Shown: positions 8,481-14,971 of the stretch, piece after piece | Layout: every line of letters begins with the position of its first letter | How positions within the stretch are numbered: the first letter of the stretch is position 1 | DNA from: Microcoleaceae cyanobacterium MO_207.B10 | GTDB taxonomy: Bacteria > Cyanobacteriota > Cyanobacteriia > Cyanobacteriales > Microcoleaceae | DNA length: 36,243 nt | Direction of reading: 5' to 3' | Assembly (NCBI GenBank): GCA_030064835.1 | Contig: JASJEE010000010.1 | Coordinates: 1 to 36,243 of the forward strand | Program-made: the position numbers and the translations under genes | The notes under the pieces: generated by a model | Database searches by the model: none | What the model saw: the letters and a program-made list of their open reading frames with translations, nothing else | Told to the model about the DNA's origin: nothing

Positions 8481-8554
8481 TGTCAGTTATTACCAATAAC
8501 GATTGTGATTTATTATAGTACAAATATTCTCTCAAATATAGTAAATAATTTGTC

Positions 8555-8702
8555 ATACCAATTTGATAAATATTTGTTACAAATAAATTTCTAGGTTTTA
8601 GGTGCGCAGGTAAGGAATAAATCTTAATTCAGCTATAAATATCTGAATTATGTTTTGAAATTATCAAATTTATTTGTAACATGATTTTTTCACGTCTGGT
8701 AT
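8555..8702. mobile_element. ATACCA/TGGTAT MITE-like element with 15-bp inner inverted repeat
   Basis: Outer ends ATACCA (8555-8560) and TGGTAT (8697-8702) are inverted. A perfect 15-bp inverted repeat (GTTACAAATAAATTT, 8576-8590, with 8666-8680) lies inside. After the left arm are two heptads of the TAGGTGT family (8592-8605). The same plan (ATACCA, about 15 nt, GTTACA or GCTACA, heptads) recurs at 14643 and 22120. Confidence 0.7.
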
Positions 8703-8811
8703 AACAGCTATTTTAAGTATATCCAAACAAGACGTACCTGTTTGTAGCATTTCCCCCGCCTCAGCGAGGGCAAGCTTTTTTTTAATTAGTATAAATTATT
8801 TTCTGAAAATT

Positions 8812-9903
8812 CTAGGTTGTCGGCAGAAAAACAGTCACGCTTGTTTGCTGACAAGGCACACTTTGAATAATTAATTTACCCCCATGCAATTCAGTAATTC
8901 CTTTAGCAATAGTTAACCCCAATCCGGAGCCTTGTTGTTCATATATTTTCCGATTAAACTGTGTATAAGCACCGATATTACCAATTTCATTCATGCTCAT
9001 TCCCCGACCATGATCAATAATATTAACCGCAAAAATATTATCTAGTAACTTGCCAATTATCTTGACTTTTGTTCCGGAATCAGAAAACTTAAAAGCATTA
9101 TCAAGTAGTTCATCTATAATTTTTCTAAAGTTGGGGTCAGAAATTTGTAAATCCGCGTTTTCGGAGTCAATTTCTAAATCTTGAAAGCGATTATAACTTC
9201 TGGCTTTTTTCCGACATACTTCTTTAAGTATTGACTGACAATTATTCAAAGAACCTGTTTTAAATACTTTTAATCTTTCACTATCTTTTGATAATAGCTC
9301 TAAATCTGCGTAGAGTAAAAAATTTTGGATAAGTCGATATAAACGATGTGCAGAAACATTAATATTTTTCAACATGGTTAAGACTTCATCACTTTCTAGT
9401 TCTGGAAATTCATCGATAAGAAATTGGGAAGAACCAATAATTCCATTAAGTGGAGTACGTAACTCATGGGGCAGAGAAAAAGTAATATGACTCCTTAACT
9501 CATCGAGTTGTTCTTGAGACCTTCTTTTAATAGTTACTTGTTTTTCTAATCTAGTAGTAATTGCTCCCATTAATTCATCTCTGGTAAAAGGCTTAGTCAA
9601 ATAATCATCTGCCCCTAATTCCATTCCTTCTCTTAAATCAGCTTTGGTTGATTTAGCAGTGAGAAAAATAAATGGAATTGCCTCTGTGAGTGGATTTATT
9701 CGTAATAATTTCAAAACTTCATAACCATCAAGTTCTGGCATCATTACATCACAAAGAATTAAATCTGGAACTTGTTCTTGGGCAAATTTTATTCCTTGTT
9801 TTCCATTTTCTGCCTCTATTACCAGAAAATCTTCTGCTGATAAAATATCTGTAATAATTGTTAAAATTACCTTATCATCCTCAATTACTAGAATTTTTGT
9901 CAT
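8812..9903 (-). CDS. REC-histidine kinase hybrid protein
   Basis: Cytoplasmic two-component protein (363 aa) with an N-terminal receiver and a C-terminal kinase. Receiver: acidic pocket Asp9/Asp10, phospho-acceptor Asp52 in LILCDVMMP, Thr82, Lys104 in TKPF. Kinase: H-box His146 in LPHELRTPLNG, N-box Asn269 in DELLDNAFKF, G1 DHGRGM (297-302), G2 GSGLGL (325-330). No sensor or membrane part is present, so input must come by phosphotransfer, most likely from the upstream kinase. Its start codon lies inside the 3' end of that kinase gene (23-nt overlap), a strong sign of translational coupling and a shared pathway. The output regulator is not in the window. Confidence 0.92.
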   Translation of the reverse strand: MTKILVIEDDKVILTIITDILSAEDFLVIEAENGKQGIKFAQEQVPDLILCDVMMPELDGYEVLKLLRINPLTEAIPFIFLTAKSTKADLREGMELGADDYLTKPFTRDELMGAITTRLEKQVTIKRRSQEQLDELRSHITFSLPHELRTPLNGIIGSSQFLIDEFPELESDEVLTMLKNINVSAHRLYRLIQNFLLYADLELLSKDSERLKVFKTGSLNNCQSILKEVCRKKARSYNRFQDLEIDSENADLQISDPNFRKIIDELLDNAFKFSDSGTKVKIIGKLLDNIFAVNIIDHGRGMSMNEIGNIGAYTQFNRKIYEQQGSGLGLTIAKGITELHGGKLIIQSVPCQQTSVTVFLPTT

Positions 9904-11842
9904 TTATATTTTCCTTTTGTAAATTTAATGGTAAAATGACAGTAAATGTAGTACCAACCCTGACCTCACTTTCTACAGTAATTTGACCTTGATGTAAATC
10001 AACAGAATTTTTGACAATCGCAAGTCCTAACCCTGTACCAGGAATATTACTAACATTTGTCCCACGGTAGAAAGAGTCAAATAAGTATTTTTTTTCTGCT
10101 GCCGGAATACCTATACCTTCGTCTTGAACTTGAAAGATTACATAATTATTTAAGTAAGAAAGTTTTAAGTAAACATCACCACCTTGAGGCGAATATTTAA
10201 CAGCATTCCATAATAGGTTATAGAGAATATGACGCAACAATTTTTCATCTAGATTAACAGATTTTAATATCTCTGGCCATACTTCATTTTGTTGAGTTTC
10301 TGAATAATTTTCTAGCTGAGAAAAATCATAATTTTTTGCATCTAGTTCCAAGATATTTAAAATATTGCTATGAGTGGAGCGATCGCCTATTAATTGTTTG
10401 ACATCTATAATCGTAAAATGGAGAGAGTGTTGACTACCAACACTCAATTTCATATCCTCTATGACATCATGACAAAAAGTTTCTAAATCTATGGGAGCGG
10501 GATGAAATTCAAAAATACCCGACTCTGTTTTACCAATAATTAATATATCATTAAGTAATCCTGTCATGTGTTGAACTGTAGCTTGAATCCGATGTAGATA
10601 AGTCAGTTTTTTCTCCTCACTCCATTTATGACCATAGTGTTCTAGAGCTTCTGCAGAAGCTAATATAGTAGTTAGAGGAGTACGAAACTCATGAGATGTC
10701 ATGGAAATAAACCGAGACTTAAGTTGATTAAGTTCTTTTTCTATTTCCAAAGCTTTTGTAATTTCTGCTTCTGCTGACTTGCGCTCTGTAATATCTTCAA
10801 TATCACCTTCATAAGCAATCAAATTACCACTTGCATCATACACTGCTCTAGCATTTTCAGAAATCCAAATCATACTGCCATCAGCACGATAAACTTGAGA
10901 CTCAAACTTTAATACACTACCATCCCTATTCATCAATTCTATAAACTCATCGCGACGATTAGGATTTACATATATTTGAGTGCCAAGATCGCTAACTTTT
11001 GCCATCAATTCCTCCGGAGAGTCATAACCAAATATCCCCGCTAAAGTAGGATTAGCATAGATATAACCTCCATCTGGTGTAGATTGAAAAATGCCTTCGA
11101 CCGAGTTTTCCAAAATGCTGCGGTACTGAGCTTCAGTAGAATGTAGCTCCTGATAAGCTGATTCTAGTTGTAGTCTGGTATTAAATTCGGCTTTTTGCAG
11201 AGACTCATATAAATATACCGAAAGATTACAAATTACACATACCCAGAATATACCAAGACACATCTTAACTAGATTCCAATCTGACGGTAATACGTCTAAA
11301 CCAAGAATACTATTCACTCCGAAGTAGTAACCTAATACAATTATTTGAGATATTAGGTGGAGAAACCAGTTGACAGGAATTAAAGTTGCTTGAGTGAAAA
11401 AAGTCAACATCCAGGCGAAAAACTCAGGTTTGACATTACCTGTAATCGTATCTGAGATTTGATCGATCATGGTAACAGACCAAGAAAACCCCAAAAAAAT
11501 TAGACTTACATAACGATTACCCCACCGAGTTCGCAGTAGCAGTATACAGCTTAATAGAATTAAGTGTATTAAAATTCTTTGTATCCCCCACTCTTCTAAG
11601 TTGGGGTATTTGTTGAAGGTAAAGTAAACTAGATTAAGTATCGTTCGACTCAAAAAGAAGAAAAAAGCTAGCCATAATGCTAAGTTTAGTCTAGGAATAA
11701 AAAAACGATGTCGCCACTGCTGATAAGTAAGATTTGTCAAATCTTGACAATTATCAGATGTAGGGTTAACACTATCTAAATAGGTGAGTGTTTTTCTCAC
11801 TAGGGATAGTCTCTGTAGCTGCTTCAATAATCCATTTAGCAT
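9881..11842 (-). CDS. Membrane PAS sensor histidine kinase
   Basis: 653-aa sensor kinase. Residues about 50-215 contain around six hydrophobic helices, an apparent membrane sensor region. A coiled-coil linker (215-240) follows, then a PAS/PAC module (about 238-356, ending DIEDITERK), HisKA with phospho-acceptor His384 in MTSHEFRTPL, and HATPase with Asn546 (LLWNAVKYS), DEGIGI (574-579) and GTGLGL (602-607). About 40 residues rich in Asn/Glu (roughly 486-526) sit before the N-box helix and look longer than usual. It is first in a two-gene operon with the REC-kinase. The signal sensed is unknown. Confidence 0.93.
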   Translation of the reverse strand: MLNGLLKQLQRLSLVRKTLTYLDSVNPTSDNCQDLTNLTYQQWRHRFFIPRLNLALWLAFFFFLSRTILNLVYFTFNKYPNLEEWGIQRILIHLILLSCILLLRTRWGNRYVSLIFLGFSWSVTMIDQISDTITGNVKPEFFAWMLTFFTQATLIPVNWFLHLISQIIVLGYYFGVNSILGLDVLPSDWNLVKMCLGIFWVCVICNLSVYLYESLQKAEFNTRLQLESAYQELHSTEAQYRSILENSVEGIFQSTPDGGYIYANPTLAGIFGYDSPEELMAKVSDLGTQIYVNPNRRDEFIELMNRDGSVLKFESQVYRADGSMIWISENARAVYDASGNLIAYEGDIEDITERKSAEAEITKALEIEKELNQLKSRFISMTSHEFRTPLTTILASAEALEHYGHKWSEEKKLTYLHRIQATVQHMTGLLNDILIIGKTESGIFEFHPAPIDLETFCHDVIEDMKLSVGSQHSLHFTIIDVKQLIGDRSTHSNILNILELDAKNYDFSQLENYSETQQNEVWPEILKSVNLDEKLLRHILYNLLWNAVKYSPQGGDVYLKLSYLNNYVIFQVQDEGIGIPAAEKKYLFDSFYRGTNVSNIPGTGLGLAIVKNSVDLHQGQITVESEVRVGTTFTVILPLNLQKENINDKNSSN

Positions 11843-11959
11843 AGCTAGTCAGATTTAAAACCTTTGTATTCTAGTCGTGGACTTTATAGATTCGGACAGT
11901 GCTATAGCAAATGGCTACAAGCTAACTATATTTTGCCTGATGAGTATCACTATATAATT

Positions 11960-12099
11960 TATAGCAATCCTCTAACATATTCGTGGCAAAAATTTTACTG
12001 CTTTTTAGGGAAAACTTAACTGGGAACAGCTAAAAGGTGGGAGTTTCAACTTTTTTATTTACTTTTTAATTACCCCCAACCTATCCGCGGATTGCTATA
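11960..12099. mobile_element. MITE-like element with TATAGCAATCC ends
   Basis: TATAGCAATCC (11960-11970) is perfectly inverted as GGATTGCTATA (12089-12099), 140 bp end to end with no gene. The related element at 26153-26253 has TATAGCATTAC and GTAGTGCTATA ends. No clear target duplication is visible. Confidence 0.6.
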
Positions 12100-12114
12100 T
12101 AATCTAAGATTGAT

Positions 12115-12327
12115 TATAGCGTTTATCGCTCTTAGTGAGATACACCTATCTTTAATTTCTATATCTATTCCTAGTAAAGTTTTCCCTACAACCAACCAAT
12201 GAGCGTACCGAAACCAGTATAGGAATTGTGATAGAAACAAATAATGTTCACCTACTACCTCAAACCTACCACCTACCACCTCAAACCTAAGAATGAGCGT
12301 ACTTCATCAGTATGGGAATTGCTATAT
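12115..12327 (+). repeat. Dispersed composite repeat, copy A
   Basis: About 210 bp closely similar to 18055-18283 in the same orientation. Each copy starts TATAGCGTTTATCGCTC and contains two spaced copies of an AATGAGCGTAC...CAGTAT-GGAATTG unit. Between these lies an in-register heptad array (12251-12292: CCTACTA, CCTCAAA, CCTACCA twice, CCTCAAA, CCTAAGA). Copy A begins TATAGC and ends GCTATA. No protein is encoded; the 69-aa frame across it is a shadow. Confidence 0.85.
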
Positions 12328-12416
12328 TTGATTATTTGTAGCTAGCTTTATGTTGAATAATATCATTACTTTTATTGTATATTGGTGATATTTATACTTC
12401 AAAATTTATTCATCTT

Positions 12417-12926
12417 ATGGTTAGATATACTTTGCCTCAAACTCCAGATACGATCATTACTGTCAGGGGTAAAGATTCAGAGAAGGCCCGTCAGAAAGCT
12501 ATGGATCAACTTGTGGACATGATGGACTCTGGCGAACTACCAACAGAATTAGAAAATGGATTTAGTCCTGAGCAGTTTATTGAAGTTAAAGAATCAAAAG
12601 AAACTGTTTCTGATGAAGAAGATTCTGTGGCCCAAGCAGTGCAGATACTTAGTGACCTTGCAGCACTGAAGATTAAGGTTGTAGAATCCCGCGAGGAAGC
12701 TCTGAAAATTCGTTCTGCGATTGAGGTGCTATTTACAGATGAACCTGTGAAAGTTGAAGAAATTGTTAACCTCAAAGATGGTTTCAAAGTGCTAAAAAAC
12801 TTTGCATTGTCTAATTTACGCTACCGAGAAGCTAGAAGTAAAGCAGAAGAAGCTCGTGCTATCCTAGATAATGCTTTAAAGTCTCCGGAACCAGAAATCA
12901 AACAGTCTTCTAAATCCGGCAAGTAA
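12417..12926 (+). CDS. Conserved cyanobacterial hypothetical protein
   Basis: 169 aa from the ATG at 12417 (an upstream TTG at 12375 would add 14 unlikely residues). The N-terminal half (VRYTLPQTPDTIITVRG, then SEKARQKAMDQLVDMM) looks like a small alpha/beta domain; the C-terminal half (about 75-160) is strongly helical and charged, probably coiled coil, with a Lys/Ser-rich tail. No transmembrane segment or signal peptide. I recall similar proteins in other filamentous cyanobacteria but know of no function. No Shine-Dalgarno sequence is visible before either start. Confidence 0.7.
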   Translation: MVRYTLPQTPDTIITVRGKDSEKARQKAMDQLVDMMDSGELPTELENGFSPEQFIEVKESKETVSDEEDSVAQAVQILSDLAALKIKVVESREEALKIRSAIEVLFTDEPVKVEEIVNLKDGFKVLKNFALSNLRYREARSKAEEARAILDNALKSPEPEIKQSSKSGK

Positions 12927-13488
12927 TGCCTCATCATGCTCAATAGACTTTGAGCAAAAGTTTATTGGGTATCTTGCTGTTAATAACCCTCTACATATTC
13001 AGCAAATTGAATATTTCTTACATCTGTAATACTACTGAGACTAATGTCGTTATAGTTTCCTGTAAAAAATCGATCAGTTTTTCGGCCATCATCCGGCTCA
13101 GGTAGTATAGTAGAAGTTAAGCAAGTCAATATATAGTCGTAGATTCTTACTCATCTGATGATAAATTTACTTTATCGTTGTTACTGATTTTCAACACGTT
13201 TTGCATCTTTATTTTAGTTTTAGCGTCAAGCTAGATAAAGATTAATTTTTTTAATAGTATCATTACTTAATAGAAGTGACCGCCGCAGAAATAATTATTC
13301 AGATATGGGATTCCGTATCATACACAACATAAATGTGATCTGAATCATTAAAAGAATTGATAGATGTCACATGATTAAAAGATGGAAATCACTGAGGAGC
13401 AGAGAATAATAAATGATACTGGGTATCGTAAATATCAAATCGGTAGATTTGATTTTTTTTAAAAAACTATTTGAGAAAACTTTTAATC
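12927..13488. other. Intergenic region with a possible small minus-strand ORF
   Basis: A minus-strand frame at 12980-13129 has protein-like composition and is listed separately. The remainder is AT-rich with no repeat or RNA gene I can support. The promoter of the DUF2949 gene should lie near its right end. Confidence 0.5.
12980..13129 (-). pseudogene. Small ORF or C-terminal gene remnant
   Basis: 49 codons from a TTG: MTCLTSTILPEPDDGRKTDR, then FFTGNYNDISLSSITDVRN, then IQFAEYVEGY and a stop. The composition looks coding. It has no good ribosome binding site, and the frame upstream is closed by stops, so it is more likely the 3' remnant of a lost gene than a complete small protein. Family not recognised. 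Confidence 0.35.
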
Positions 13489-13683
13489 ATGTCTACAAAG
13501 CAAGCTCAGTTAATCAAATTCTTAAAGTGGGAGTTGTCCATCCCGGATTCTGCAATTGCCACTGCCCTCAGACATCAAGAGGAAGATTGTAGTCAATTGC
13601 CCATGATACTTTGGCAATACGGTCTTGTGACATTAAAACAATTAGATAAAATTTTTGATTGGTTACAAATGGCAAGCGTTTAG
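13489..13683 (+). CDS. DUF2949 family protein
   Basis: 64-aa cyanobacterial protein from the ATG at 13489 (a TTG at 13471 would add six residues). The signature IKFLKWELSIPDSAIATALR followed by LPMILWQYGLVTLKQLDKIF is characteristic of DUF2949: two helical blocks, predicted cytoplasmic, function unknown. Monocistronic; a weak terminator-like hairpin lies about 150 nt downstream. Confidence 0.85.
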   Translation: MSTKQAQLIKFLKWELSIPDSAIATALRHQEEDCSQLPMILWQYGLVTLKQLDKIFDWLQMASV

Positions 13684-13836
13684 TTAACTCCTATTGGAGA
13701 AAATGTTCTTTAGAATATCGCTATAGACATATTCCCAAAGTTATAAAAGTCAACATACTTATCTCTGAGGAGGTATCAATTGGTTTTCAAGCCATATCAT
13801 ATCATAAAAACCAAATTCAACAACAATAAATTAAAC

Positions 13837-13888
13837 AGGGGAGAATCTCATGAAGCTTTTTTAGATGGGTTTATCCCCTTTTTTTTTG
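13837..13888 (+). terminator. Possible terminator downstream of DUF2949
   Basis: AGGGGA (13837-13842) can pair with TCCCCT (13874-13879) and is followed by a run of nine T. The 31-nt loop is long, so this is a weak call. Confidence 0.4.
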
Positions 13889-13917
13889 TCAAAATTATCA
13901 GAATTAAATAATTATTC

Positions 13918-13952
13918 AATAATTAACAGTTAACAATTAACAATTAATAATT
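13918..13952. repeat. AACAATT heptad array
   Basis: Five units in register: AATAATT, AACAGTT, AACAATT twice, AATAATT. Same unit family as 28470-28511. Confidence 0.75.
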
Positions 13953-14015
13953 ACCTCTTGTTTGGAAAACTGAGAATTGACTGAAAGGTAATTTTTTTAA
14001 GTTTTTGCTGCTTAA

Positions 14016-14087
14016 GTGGCAGAAGGAATTACTGTGTTTGAAATTAATGAAAATGGTAAAACTAAACAGGTTTCTTCACTATGGTAA
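14016..14087 (+). pseudogene. Very short coding-like fragment
   Basis: From a GTG just after an in-frame stop, 23 codons read VAEGITVFEINENG and KTKQVSSLW before a stop. This resembles the last strands of an NTF2/SnoaL-like domain, but it is too short to assign. It lies between repeats in a stretch that appears to be eroding. The rest of 13684-14263 shows only repeats. Confidence 0.2.
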
Positions 14088-14226
14088 GTTGAGGAGAAAA
14101 AAATTATACTTATCTCCTAAACCTACCCAGACAATTTTAGCGATCGCTAATTAAGTATAATTGGCCTTTTAAGCATAGGCCACAGCCTTCTAAGGTAAGC
14201 ATTTCCTGCGGAATGCGGAGCTAACA

Positions 14227-14256
14227 GCTATTAGCAGTCAGCGGTCAGCTAATAGC
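14227..14256. repeat. Inverted repeat at the 5' edge of the BrkB remnant
   Basis: GCTATTAGC (14227-14235) is perfectly inverted as GCTAATAGC (14248-14256) around AGTCAGCGGTCA. It directly abuts the point where the BrkB-like reading frame loses its homologous sequence, so it may mark the break. Confidence 0.6.
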
Positions 14257-14263
14257 CGATTCT

Positions 14264-14593
14264 TTTGGTATAGTAATATTATTATTTGCTGGAGTTTATA
14301 AGTTTTTGCCAGATGTAAAAATTGTCTGGAGTGATGTTTGGATTGGAGCAGGAATTACTGCTGTATTATTTACTATTGGTAAAAGTTTAATTGGGTTATA
14401 TTTGGGTAATAGTAGCGTTGGTTCGGCTTATGGTTTTGCCGGTTCTTTAGTTGTGTTATTACTATGGATTAATTATTCTTGGCAAATTCTATTTTTTGGG
14501 GCAGAGTTTACTCAAGTCTGGGCTAATAGATATGGTTCTCAAATAGTTGCCAAGGGGAAGAAAAAGTTTGCTCAAAATGATGATTTGAGTTAG
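14264..14593 (+). pseudogene. 3' fragment of a YihY/BrkB family membrane protein gene
   Basis: About 110 codons remain. FGIVILLFAGVYKFLPDVK, WSDVWIGAGITAVLFTIGK, LYLGNSSVGSAYGFAGSLVV, then LLLWINYSWQILFFGAEFTQ and VWANRYG match the C-terminal third of YihY/BrkB proteins (formerly called ribonuclease BN, now regarded as membrane proteins). Intact members have around 280-320 residues and six helices. The frame is open upstream to 14225 but has no start, and homology is replaced by the hairpin repeat at 14227-14256. The 5' two thirds are missing, so this is a truncated pseudogene even though a TTG at 14306 would allow a 95-aa frame. Confidence 0.8.
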
Positions 14594-14642
14594 CATAGAG
14601 TACAGACATAGCGGGCAATATGCCAGCACTACAAGCTATTTA

Positions 14643-14785
14643 ATACCATTTTCAGAAAATCTTGCTACATTTTTTGGTTTCTAGGTGTTGGGTGTTAGGT
14701 GGTAGAAATGAAAGAGAAAAAGTGTAAATATTCTTATCCTTTGGTGTCCGGATTTTACTGTAACAATCTTTATTGGATTTGGTAT
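14643..14785. mobile_element. ATACCA/TGGTAT MITE-like element with heptads
   Basis: ATACCA (14643-14648) and TGGTAT (14780-14785) form inverted ends, and the imperfect inversion extends about 27 bp to GCTACA/TGTAAC. Three heptads in register (TAGGTGT, TGGGTGT, TAGGTGG, 14682-14702) lie inside. The right half matches 1-73 almost exactly. Confidence 0.7.
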
Positions 14786-14971
14786 GATTCAGGCCTTGTA
14801 AATCATACAGCGCTTTTCGCTCTTGATGAACCACCGGAGCCATAAACAGAATCCAGTAGGGAATTTGCTGGCAAAGTCCTGTGGTCTACTGTGCAGGAAA
14901 ACCGCTGTCAGCCCGAAATATGCTGTATCAATTATTTCTCCCTGCTCCCTACTCCCTCTTTGATAGTATTA
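14786..14971. other. Spacer with a possible transposase remnant
   Basis: On the minus strand a frame reads YSIFRADSGFPAQ, stop, then QQIPYWILFMAPVVHQERK and ALYDLQGL. RADSGF recalls the catalytic motif of IS1380/IS4-type DDE transposases, so this could be a scrap of one; the match is short and contains a stop. Confidence 0.25.

Noticed and set aside
12070-12279. 69-aa minus-strand frame
   Set aside because: Covers the composite dispersed repeat; not maintained as a frame in the second copy.
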